From the NCBI GenBank assembly GCA_036852015.1, contig JAANDG010000617.1, forward strand, positions 1 through 64,000: a stretch of 64,000 nucleotides of DNA. The letters run 5' to 3'. The notes beneath the pieces are model-generated. The model saw nothing but the letters and a program-made list of their open reading frames with translations, made no database searches and had not been told where the DNA came from. Both the position numbers and the translations under genes were made by a program. Positions 12,234-23,950 of the stretch are shown here, piece by piece. Positions within the stretch are counted from its first letter, which is position 1; each line of letters starts with the position of its first letter. Source of the DNA: Pelodera strongyloides (taxonomy: Eukaryota > Nematoda > Chromadorea > Rhabditida > Rhabditidae).

Positions 12234-13140
12234 TCCAATGATTTATCCATGATTTATTTTCATTCGCTAATCGCGCCTTGAAACATTATTTAAAAATCGT
12301 CATTGGTTCTTCTATTCGTTTTGTTTATTTAATTTAAAACTTTTCACTTGTTAATGTATGGTTCGTCCCAAAATTAAATTAAACGCGGAACCCGTCTTAA
12401 TATGGGTATATTTTATATTTTTCCCTGCAGACAGAACCTAGAACTAGAACAAGCTCCGACCTTTCGTCTCTAACAAGTAATTAACTTCTGATTTCCAAGC
12501 TTTTCGGTTCCGACAATTTTACGTATTCGGACATTACTTTGTCAGGGTCAGATAGTTTAAAACAACAGCTTATAACGGTGTTAAATCAGAAATCACACGA
12601 AAGTGTGAGGATCAGAATTGACTTACGTGATTGGAAGCTTATTTCTTATACATCCTTTGAAGCGTTGTGGCACATGGTCTGTGAAACGTGGATAACTGTA
12701 TACACTCAATTTATATTAGACACCAGTTACTTCTTTGCTTTTAGAAATTTGTTAAATTATTACTTGCTGTGTTCCAAATCGCAAGTGCCTTATTGCCATT
12801 TTTATGGAAAGTCTAACTTTTGCGTAATTTATAAAGTATACATTATATGCTCGGTTCAGTAGTGGTGATTTGGTATTTTCATTTTTACTTAGTTATTTAT
12901 TTTCATTGTTTTCTCTCCTTAATGTTTATGGTTTGGGGGTTCTAGGTTCTAGTTTTTGTCAATAAATTTTTATATATTAACTTTGTTGTTTATCTGCCTG
13001 CAACAAACTCCGGAACACTGTGCGGTTTCTAATCTCGGTGAGCATATTTGATATTGACTGATGTTATCTTTACTGCTTTACTTGTTCTCCAGTATAGCGA
13101 CTATCTTCACTTTATAATTTGAATACCTTTTCAGTGCGAT
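12234..13140. other. Spacer between YIPF5 and PIH1D1
   Basis: No coding exon is supported here. It contains a degenerate short-element fragment near 12657 (gcgttgtggcacatggtctg, like the TTAAAGCGGTA family) and AATAAA at 12961-12966, the likely YIPF5 polyadenylation signal. A possible noncoding exon boundary (atctcg|gtgagc, near 13036) and an acceptor (ttttcag, 13126-13132) just before the PIH1D1 start suggest a 5' UTR intron or a trans-splice site. Confidence 0.5.
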
Positions 13141-16100
13141 ATGATCACAGAGATTGATAGTTGTGCTAACTCGGACACATGGATTGTGATGCCACATCCG
13201 GGATACGTGATCAAGTTCAAGGATGTATGTTTTGCTTTATTTTGTGTTTGTGCTGGATTTTAAAGCGATATGACAGCCGATATTTGAAACGTATATCGAA
13301 CAACAGCATTCCCATTTTTTGTATTTGTATGCAACTGAATATAATTGGTGAAGTAGCTCGCGGCATACAACGTATGAGAATGCGCTTGTCATACTTTCAA
13401 AAACCGATCGTTGTATCGTTGTATCGCTTTAACAACATTGATGTTTCAAAAACGGAATATGAACGAGGGAGTGGGAAACATAAGTACTATAGTCAATAAC
13501 AGAGTTGTTCGTTATTCCAACGTTAGTGGGCAAATACACCATAACATTATATTATTTAATGGTGCTTGTTTAGAATGTTTTGTTTAATAATATAACTTTT
13601 GTAACCATATATTCAGGTGGACCTCGAAGGCGAAAAAGTGAAGTGTTTTGTGAACGTTTGTCACTGTAAGGAATTGCCGCCTCCGGTGCAAGACTTGGAT
13701 GAGGTGGGGTTTAACTATAAATGCTCAAAATTTACCTGTTCACAGTGTTCACCACCTTTTTAACCCCTAGTTATTATCATTAACTATTTTATTAGTTTCT
13801 GTTTTAAGCCTTGTGTATTAATTATATATCATGCTATGCAGTTACTGTAATTATCCTCGCACTACTATGCTGCGCTCTGAAAATGTATTCCGAATTTACG
13901 CTATATATTTGATATATGCTCTCCCGTCTACCCCACAGGACTTCCCCTATTGTATTATACCATACCCGTATTTATCTTTGTATTATGTAAAATTTAACAT
14001 AAAAGGGTTCGAAGGGTTACCATACCATATTATGTATGGTATATTCATATTCATATTTTCTTTATTGCAATTATTCGCTTGTATTTTCCAAACTATTTCC
14101 TCTTTCCTCTTTTATAACATTGTATATGTATATTCAGTATTTAGGACCAATTGGCGGCTCAATTGGATGCCGGCGATTTGTCATTTCGAGTTCCTTTGAG
14201 CGTGGGTGAACTTGATTGTGTGAAGGACAATAACGGAAACAATGCTGTTAAGGTATGTTACTGTTGTCTTTGAGTACACATATGTTTACAGTTATAGTTT
14301 GATGTTTCACTAACATGTGTTAATTGCTAGGATGTGTGATTTCATTATTCCGTCACTGACACAGTTGAGTACTTTGAATATTAAACGAGAGGCGGAGTTA
14401 TGCGAAAGTGTGGTCAATTATAAAAATGACTTCTTCGAAGGGAATGTCGAGCCGGTTTTCCATGTTGGACTGCAAACCGGCGTGACATGTTACTTGTAAA
14501 AAAAGTGTAACCAGTAGATCCAGGGAATATGTAACTTAAAAGGTTAAAGCTTTTTAAGTTTTAATATTTTATAATATAACTTTTATAATACAATATAACT
14601 TATATGTAATGTGTGAATACATTTTTAGTATTAGTATTATTAATTGTGTAAAGATACGTCCATTTTGCTTTTAGTTCGACGTTCTCGTGAATTCAATCTT
14701 CTACGAAAAACGGCTCTCGTCACCGTCCACTCAGTTTTTCAGACACTTTTTCTGCATGGTTTTATGTGAGGCAATTAATAATAAGGTAAGATGCTTGGTG
14801 TGACTGAGCAGTGTTATATTCGTTTCTTCTCTAATGTATAAATCTTATGGATGCGTATTGTGCGTCTTCACTATCGTCTTGTGCGAGTCACTATCGCTAG
14901 TCGCTGCAGTTTGCGGAGAATGCTTAGGTGTTATTGAGTACTAGAGTATTGAGTATTGAGTACTTTCTAGATCGTTGATCGTTCATTCGTTCATTGAGGG
15001 AAGTATTTAAGTATTTAGTGTTGGGTTGGATTGCTTATTCGTTTAATTTTATTCCGGAATTTCAACATCAAACTGTTTTAGCACAAAGTTGAGTTGGACT
15101 CAAACGCGAACACTATTCTACGAAATCGTAAAAAGATGGGCGACATTGAGCCGCAGAGGATTTTAAAGAAAGCCCGAGGAGCACCAGTTATACAAGTAAG
15201 TTGAGGTTCAAGGAGTCGTTATTGGTTATTGGTAGTATTTATGCCCTGTCCTCACTGTTTCAGTGCTCTATCCATAATTACTTGTGTTCTGTACGAGTGC
15301 TTGATAATTGCCTGTGTGTTGTGCTCCATGATTGTGATGTGTGCCCCATCATACGGAGTAGAGTTGAATGGAGTTGGAGTTATGATCCGCTATGTGCAGA
15401 CTTATATTATGTTTGCTTTGCTTGAGTAAAGAGTCAAAGTTTGGAATTGTAGTATTTTAGGAAGTGGAACCAGTTCAAAGCACTTCAGAACCTTCAGTGG
15501 GTGTCGAGGAGCAGTACGATTATCCGGTTAGTACCTTTTTGACTATTTGTGACCTCTTTAAATGAGAAAAGTTGCTTCACACTACATACAGCGTAGTTGA
15601 TCACGAAAAAATTTCGGTCAACAAAGGGCCTGCTTCTGCGGCATGTGCGATATGCAGCAGGTGGCGCATTTGCGGCATACTTGATGAGGGCGCGATAGGT
15701 GCGCCGGCGCCCACTGACTGAAATTGTACGCATTTGGCACACACGCCCCGCTCCGCGCACTGGGGATTCGCCTACCACGTTTTCGTTTTCTCACGCTGGT
15801 GGGTTATAATTAGAAATTAGAGGCGGTGGGCGGATTGTGTGATCAGCCTTTTGACCAGCAGCGTCATTCATCATGTGCTTAAAATGGTTCAGATTGTAAA
15901 GCAGAGATTATGTTGATTGATCTTTGGTTTGTTTAGGAACTCGACCAATACACTCCTCCTAAAGGACTATCCATGCGAATCTTAAGAGGGAAAACGCTCG
16001 AAATGAAGATGGAACTGCCCAGTGAGGAATGCATAAAGGATGGAAATCGGTTAGTGTTTTTGTCTTTTGAAACGTGTTGCGCGGCGCAAGCCTGGCGCAA

Positions 16101-16626
16101 AAACGTGTGGAAGAATTGAAACTCTGTGTGCGGCGACTTCGCCGCTTTGTATGGTTCGGGAGCGAGAGCCCGGCGCAAGCCTGGCTCACGCGAGTTGCGC
16201 AGCGAAATTCACCGCGGGTTGCGCAGTCAGAGTTGTAACGTATGCTGTGTTGGACTCATTTCATTTTAGGAGGTGTTTTTAGCAAAGACGTTTTTTAAGT
16301 GGTTTTGTAATGTGCGCTGGGCAACCGTTATTCACGTATTGTATGCAAATTTTTGTGCCGGAAGGACATACTCTATGCATTTTACATGCACATGGGAATA
16401 CAGTTGTCGAGCACAAGCTTCGTTTAATTTACCATTCTAATTAAAAAAAATTCCTTTTAGTGTTCGGCTACAGCTGAGTTCGGAGCGATGTCTGGTCACT
16501 CTTGATAATACGTGTTCTCTCTTTGATTTCTGCTTTCCATTTATGATTGATGTGAAATCAGCGCAGAGTCGATTAAATATCGAAGCGCAGTCATTGACAG
16601 TATGTGTGGATTTGTACTTTCCTTAG
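13141..16626 (+). CDS. PIH1D1: PIH1 domain protein, HSP90/R2TP co-chaperone
   Basis: PIH1D1 links phosphorylated clients and HSP90 to the RUVBL1/2 ATPases in the R2TP complex, for assembly of snoRNPs, polymerases and PIKK kinases. Exons are 13141-13224, 13617-13703, 14145-14252, 14675-14785, 15082-15195, 15461-15526, 15937-16049 and 16461-16626. This gives 282 residues (human 290), and phases are consistent throughout. Family motifs in order: PHPGYVIKF, FVNVCHCKELPPP, SFRVPLSVGELD, VLVNSIFYEK and LRNRKKMGDIEPQRI. The C-terminal beta-rich CS-like domain ends DFCFPFMIDVKSAQSRLN. About 30 N-terminal residues of the human protein are missing, so an upstream coding exon is possible, though an acceptor just before the ATG argues for this start. 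AATAAA lies at 16891-16896. PIH1D2 or a kinesin-related PIH paralogue is less likely because of the KNR.MG motif and the length. Confidence 0.9.
13260..13432. mobile_element. Short TIR element, family A, in PIH1D1 intron 1
   Basis: It starts ttaaagcgatatgacagccg and ends cgttgtatcgctttaa. The ends are a diverged version of the family A inverted repeat TTAAAGCGAAATACCGGCCGG followed by TTTTTGAAACG. Confidence 0.75.
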
Positions 16627-17501
16627 TGTCTCCATATTCTGTAGATCCTGATGTTTCTAATGTTCTGAATCTTTTAGTTTCGTAGGAATGTGACAAAATT
16701 TTTATTTTTCCTACGCCTGCCACGTTTGACTTTTATGAGAACTGTATGCATCTTCATGGAAAGTAAATTTAGCATACATTTCCATTGAATCTGTAAAACC
16801 GCTTCCTCAGTTGTAGCCTTGTATCATTTTCCCTGTTGCTTGTTTAGTTGTTTGTTCTGTTATTTGTTACCTGGTTTGTTTTATTTCATGAATAAAATAT
16901 GAAAATTAGTGTGTTTATTTTAGACCGCAGATTCGAAGCACTCGAGCAACCTTTTCTTTGCATGTTGTCATGCATGTTATTATTGTTTTGCATTATTTTG
17001 CACTTTTGCACTATGCATGTTAGGCTTGTTATGAAGTTATGCATGCTATTATAACTGCACGTTATTATTGCAGGGTATGTTGCGACTCAGCGGTTTATTA
17101 TGGAAGTATGCCACGGCAGTGGGTTATTTTGCATTTTATTGATACTGCATTCGTTATATGGAAAACATTCAAGCAATTAAATAGCTACAGTAAGACATAC
17201 GTGTTAGTAAAAGGCGGTAATACGTGCTAAGAGGAACTACGGTACAAATCCCATAGAATGGGGTGTTGCGCAGAGAAAATTACGAAAAATTTGCTCGGCG
17301 AAATGTTGGCGACTACCGCGCGAAAACCTATGTAGAACCTGATACAATAATGCGCGGCTACTTCGCAGGATTTCCGCGAAATATTACTGCACCCGCGAGA
17401 AACTGGCGAGGGTCTGGCTAACATAAGACTAGGTGAATTGCGGGACGAGTCGTTGGCGGAACTGATTTTTTGCGACGCACTGTCAGAGTTTTGCGTTGTA
17501 G
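16627..17501. other. Spacer between PIH1D1 and recognised LDHD coding
   Basis: It holds the PIH1D1 3' UTR with AATAAA at 16891-16896, then AT-rich sequence. From about 17265 it becomes a G+C-richer stretch with repeated GCG/CGC words. The LDHD mitochondrial-targeting exon should lie here. An ATG at 17350 opens an Arg-rich, acid-free peptide (MRGYFAGFPRN), but no phase-matching donor was found. Confidence 0.4.
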
Positions 17502-20500
17502 GAAGTGACGTCAGCAACAGTGCCGGAGTTTTCTCGAATCCTTGGATCGTCTCAAGTGAAATCTTCAGAAGCATTTAGAAATCAGTATGCGAAAGACGAA
17601 GGCCATTTTAGGTAACATTGAGTTTTTATGTTAAAGGGTCAGGCCCATTTCAAATGACCCCTATTTTTGATGATTCCATCTGATTCTCCATGTCAAATAT
17701 AGTAGGATGCAATAATTTTCTAATTTTCAAGCACAAAAATCACTCATTATTCAGCAATTTAACGTGAGCAGTCATACCCAACTATTTATCGCAGTTGGCA
17801 CGCCCATTCGCGCTGATTCGCCGATATCGCAATTGCCACGCCCAATAGAGCATATTGTCCAATTAGCGCGAAGGGGCGTGACAAATGCGGTAAATAGTTG
17901 GGTATGACTGGCAGGGGTAAATTGCTGAATACTGCCTGGATTTTGCGCTTGAAAATTAGAAAAATATTGCATCGAACTATATTTGACATGGAGAATCAGA
18001 TGGAATCATCAAAAATAGGGGTCATTTGAAATGGGCCTGACCCTTTAAAGGTAATATCTAGTTACTCGAAAGAACGCGGAGTTGTCCCAATGCTCCTGAA
18101 TTCCCTAGGCTCTGTGCTACCGTAGTCACATACACATGTACGGTAGACCAGAGTTTCTCACTGCGAAAAGATCTAAGGAACAAAATTGGCATATTATACA
18201 TGAAAAATCAATTCTCCAGGATTCGTTCCAAAACCATGTGCCATATCACTGTAAACTTAGTCCGCGGCTCCCGGATGTGGTTCTGAGTCCACGTTCTGTA
18301 GAGGAAGTATCGGCGGTTCTTCGTCTGTGTAACGAAAGGAGGATTCCTGTTGTACCGTTTGGTACCGGTACTGGGTTGGAGGGCGGTGCTATTCCAATAT
18401 ATGTAAGTTGGCATTTAATTTTCCGTTTCCATAATTTCTTTTGCCAATCCATCCATGTAATGAATCAGAGTAAAAAAAAAGTGTTTCGGTGAACATTTAC
18501 TAAAGAACAATACACAGAGAAGATTAGCATGGCCCCTGGCCCCTGTGCAAGCATGACACGCAAATTCGTCACCATCCAAAATTTTATTAACTCTCTCTGA
18601 AGAGTAATTGCCATTGTATTTCATAAATGGGCTAATGTGGAGTGGAAGTAATTCATTTGAAATAGATATATGTGAGGAGGATGGGAGATTTCTAAGACAA
18701 ATCTTTCCGGTTTATATATCGATCAGTGAAGATAAGTTGTTAAGTCATGTATGTCGTTTTCACGAAAAGGAAGTTAAAAGTTCTGTTCAATAAACTATCA
18801 AAAGTTTTAAAGAACTCAAGACGCGTGTAACTACTACGTTCTCAGGCGCTCAGCGCGCAAATGCGTAGCCGCGTCCGCGGAAAAGAGATTGCTTTTTAAC
18901 ATGGGAAAGGCGGAGACGGAGACGCAGAAAAGAGGTTTCTTTGTGTCTAAATTTTTCAATGCAAGTTTGTCCCGCGGATGCGGCTACGCATCCGCGCTGC
19001 GCGCCTGAGTACCAGGCTATGATAGACACTAGAAAAGGGTAAGGTCTCCGGAATCAATAATTTTTGACAGCACGGTAATCCGCTCAATTTGGGAAGAAAC
19101 ATGAGAGGGGACTTTTCTGTTCCTGAAGATTTGGCGTTCGATTTCGCGGCGCACCGTATCGGCTTCGGATCTAAATGTGTTAGTGTGTGTGAGAGGCGCG
19201 CGATCTACAGGAGCACCTGCGGCACACTTTTGGCGGGTGCGCGGCATGTGCGCCATGCCGTGTCACTCATACACTCTCTCTCTCTCTCTCTCTCTTTCTG
19301 CATGGTATGCGTTATTCTACCTGATATGTGCAAATCGGGCTTCCGTAGTATGATTTCGTCTCTTATCGATTAGGTGGATTTGTCTGACTAATTGGTGAAA
19401 ACGATCAATATTCTCGGCCAACGAAGTAGGGCAGCGAGAGTCATCCGGATTCCTAAATTGTTTAAAGTGGTGTGGCGCGTGGTTTGAAAGAATTCTGAAC
19501 TGGAACATAAACAACTGATTTAATACATTCCGTGTCGGAAATCTGCAATAAAATTAACTTATGCATTTTTCCAGTAGTATTATTAAGTTTGGTACTTACA
19601 CTTCGGCACGTCCTTCAACTGTCTTTATCTCTGGTTTACCGGAACATTTGATGCAATGACAGTATTTAATCTCCCTCTTTTCTGTTGGTACTGGGTTTGC
19701 TTGTATAATCTTCACTTTCTGAGGTCTCTGAAATAGTAGCCGATGTAAGTAGTAAGTCTGTCTAACCTATTTAAGGGCTATTCTACAACTTCCATCAACT
19801 ATTTTCATGCGTGCGTACTTACCCTGTTAGTACATACTTACGCGTTTGGAACATACATACTTACATGCATACGTACATACATACTTACATACGTTTACAT
19901 ACATACGTTTGGAATAAGTACAACAAGATTCCAGCAATTTTCTTTGACGTAACGCAAAACTACCATTGCCTCTTTATCAACACGTGTGGCGGCTGCTTCA
20001 ATTTTCTCTTGAACAGTGAGCCCGATGACTGCTTGTCTAAATGTATCTATTTTGCCGGGATATTGCATTCTATTGCGCTGCTGCTGCGCGGCGTAACCAG
20101 ACTTTCGTTGCACTTTCGCGCGAAGCTGCCGCAGATAGATGAGTCACTGTACTATTTTATCATCGCGCTCTAACCGCTCTGCGCGTTATTTTCGCGCCAT
20201 ATTCTCGCCGCTACCACCAGATGCATCTGCTGTGGTATAAGAAAGAGTCTTAAGAAATGTCGATCTCTCGTTTACAAATTTTGGTGCAATCTTACCGTAC
20301 AGCCTCTTGAAGTCTGTGCATTTCCGCAGACTGTAGTGGCGAGTGTCTTCTACCTTTGAATTTATATAATTATCGACTTACTGTGATATAAAGTATTACT
20401 TACAATTACAAATGCAATTCATGTTAACAAATATATGTAACATACGTAGCGAGTAAAAAAAACAATATACCGCCATTGGTTGACTACGGATAGAATAGTT

Positions 20501-23500
20501 TAACTGTTTAACATGAATGCCCTACCCGTGCAGTGTTTTCAGGTTTTAAACTTTGGGTGCGTGTGTTTGTTAGAACGATGAATGTACGTACTATTGCAGG
20601 ACGAATGATGTATTACCATTAAAGAACATTACTGTTCTACTTTTTTTCTCATAACTTATACACAGTTCATTCCTATTTTCTTTACCTTCGGACTTTCCGT
20701 TACTCTTCTCTCGTTTGTTCTTCCAGTTGTGGGCTAAACAACGGCGAGCGCCTTCTTTATTTGGTTCATTTCTGTTTCTCTCTTGTTCGACAGCCCTAAT
20801 GAAAACCCTCTGAGGCTGAGGGGTAGCTTCCGGCATCGGATATCTAAAAAAAGTATGTTTGTTATTGTACTGAAGAAAGTGGGTCCGCCAGAGTGTCTCT
20901 GGCGGCTGTTCAGTCGTGCATCTAGGATAGTGAGTGAGGGCTATATTTATTGGCCTCACAGCTTTCTTTGTAGTTTGTTGGTCGAGGCTGAAGGTGGCGA
21001 AAAAGTAGTGAAAGCTAATTCTCAAACCTCCTCGGCTGTGGCCTTTCTCTGGGGGTACTGTATTGAATCTTGTTGTCATATTCAGGCTCAGGCCTTTGCA
21101 GGAGTCTCGGACAGTTTGAACAGCAATGACATTGGTTTGGGTCTTCATTCTTTGTTCGCCGTCTTCTCTTTTCTTCGATATAAACGTCGTTCTGACTTTG
21201 GTTGCGACGCACACATGCATCGACTGAGTTGTCACGTGGTTTCGGTTGACTCTTAAAGGGAATATGTATGCCCTTTTTGAAGTTAAGCTGTATTAATAGA
21301 ATGTGTGTTCCTCATTAAGGAAACAACAACAAAAATGGTTAAAAGTTTTCCATTTAAACGAAAATGATTTTCAAAGTTCATCTTTTCCATAGTAAACGCG
21401 TTATTTGACCCCCTGGCTTACACGGCAGTGCTGATGGAGCAAAAAATTTAGCATATGTGCAAACATCGGCATATAGCATGCAACAGCGACATATTTGCAT
21501 GCAAATGAGAATATTCGAATTTACATATTCAGTCGCCTACTTAAATTCATGTCTGGTGTGGAAACTCTAGTTTCGCAGTTGTTTTGCTCATTTTGAGTGC
21601 CTACATATTCCCTTTAAATAATAGTATTATCACTTTTCATTGATTTCGCAGTTTCCGAGTTCATGCGCGAACTAACGCGTGTACGTACAAATCACTGCCT
21701 GTCTTAATTTTTAAAACGGTGCAACATGTGTTTTTGAAACGTCTGCTGAACCGCTTTCTGTATTATTGTACGTGTTATTGTACCAACACCGATGCGTTTA
21801 AAAGCAGCAAGCGCAAGCCAAACCTACCATTTGCATTTGTTCGTTTGGCAAGGCGTTTCCTTCAAATTGGTCTCTGCCTTCATTGGTTCGTTTGGGATGT
21901 CTCGATTGCTCGCTAGATAGTAGTGGATATTCAATGGGTTTGCTTGGTCCCTTGGCCTCAATAACATCTTCTTTGCAACGGGGATCTCTTCTTCTTGCAC
22001 GGTTCTGATGATGCGTCTGCGTCTGTTCAATCTGTTGAATGCCTAAATTAAGTATTATCTTAGCACGGTGTGTTTCATGTACGTGTACCCTCATTCGCTT
22101 AGTAAATATTTGCTAGAATTTAAAGCATTATGGCACGTGCTTTGGGCAACGCAGGACGGCCACATTTCCATATATTATATGCTAATTTGCACAATTTCGT
22201 GCCAGAAGTAGAGAGCTCATAATTTTTGTATGAGACTTAGTTTAATAATCTCTCTACCTTCACAAACACTTCCATCGCTGGCTCCTTCTTTCTGATAGCA
22301 ACTTCTCGCCACTTCAGTAATGAAGCGTGAAAAGTCACGTCTCTCTATGTCGGGAATATCTGGGCGATTTTCAAGCGTTTTTTGCGCTTCGTGGAGTTTT
22401 GTCCTGCAAATGATATATATGCAAGGAGCGAGACGGACGAAAATATCATAACCAGCTTGCTGTATGCTATCGAGGTATCGAGCACCTAGCTCGCTGAATA
22501 GGTACGCAAAGCTCTCGAGGGTGCGCAATGCGCGACGAGTGCAGAGCACCCGACCTGTAGTCTTTCGCTTTCCCTTATCCCCTTATTATAAAGCTTCTAG
22601 GTTGTCACCGACTTACTGTATGTAATTCATCGAGTCGTGCACGGTATCAGTTGGAGCTTGCTTCGGATCACGACCTTCTACATAATCATATGATACTAGA
22701 CGAATTTCTGTCTTTTCCTGAAAATATGTGTCCCTCGCGTTATGTTTCAAGAGGAATCTCTATTAGCTAATTGTTTTTTCTGCGTATGGATTCAAGTGGT
22801 TCAAACCGAACCATCACACAATCACCGCGTACTATCGGCGCATCCTAGGCCCCCCCCCCCCCCCCCCCCCCCCGTGTCAGCTTGGTTTTGTCTTGCGCGG
22901 CTCGTTCTCCTAGTTTCGCCAATGTTTGGTGTTGTATACTTTGTGGTCTGCCTAATTGACACAATGGGAAAATTGCATTTTATTTAATAAATGCTTATGG
23001 TTATTCATGGCACACACAAGAAACTTACCACGCCATCAATTGGGTGTCCCTTTCTAACTGTTAGTGCTTTGCGTGGTACTGGTCTTCTCTTGTAATCTTC
23101 ATGTGATTGTGTAGATGGGTCGATTCTGATAACGTATTTTTTATATAACTCCATTCATTACATAAAATATAACACATATACAGTGACGAAGAAAGAGAGA
23201 AAAAAACACACACACGGGCTAGGCTCGTTTAAGAGGCCAATCTACTCACACGGTGCGGTTATTTATAGTTTATCACATATATATCGGCATAAGTGGAAGT
23301 GCTGTTCTATTAATGTTTTATTTCCATTAAATGTTCAAGTATATAGTAATTAATATAACTCTCACCGATTTTGTCGCCGAATGTCTATCATCGAATCAGC
23401 CATTTAGCGTAATAAAAGTTATGAATGTTGTGTTTTTGTCCTGCGCCTATTTATAGTGCGTGTTTTAATTAATTCTCCATGAGTCTGCGTTTCAAGAGTG

Positions 23501-23889
23501 AACTTTGAAAAGCTTCGTCTTGTCTTACTGTTAAAATTTATTCTGTGCGGCGGCATCTTCATATATTATATGCAAATTTCTTTTCGACACGGAATGGAAC
23601 ATGTAACGTGTCATATTCTCCCACACACGTTTCCACAAACATGTGACATACCGCTTTAAGTTTACGCGGACCCCAATATTTTCAGGGTGGTGTCAGCTTG
23701 AATCTGATGGAAATGTCCGATATAAAAGAAGTGAATGTGGAGGATTCGGACTGTGCCGTGCAACCGGGAGTGACGCGTCTTCAATTGAACAAGGCGATAA
23801 GGGATACCGGATTGTTCTTCCCTGTTGGTAGGTTTAAGAAGTGTTGCTATCCTCTCTCTCTCTCGCTCGCTCTCTCTCGCTCTCTCTCG

Positions 23890-23950
<61 letters not shown>

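Noticed and set aside
18136..18260. LDHD coding from the ATG at 18136
   Set aside because: The frame is open, but conserved protein alignment (DEGHF then SPRLPDVVL) requires the exon to start at 18261; the upstream part contains a family B element end.
20783..21256. 157-codon plus-strand ORF
   Set aside because: It is the antisense shadow of two exons and an intron of the minus-strand nested gene.
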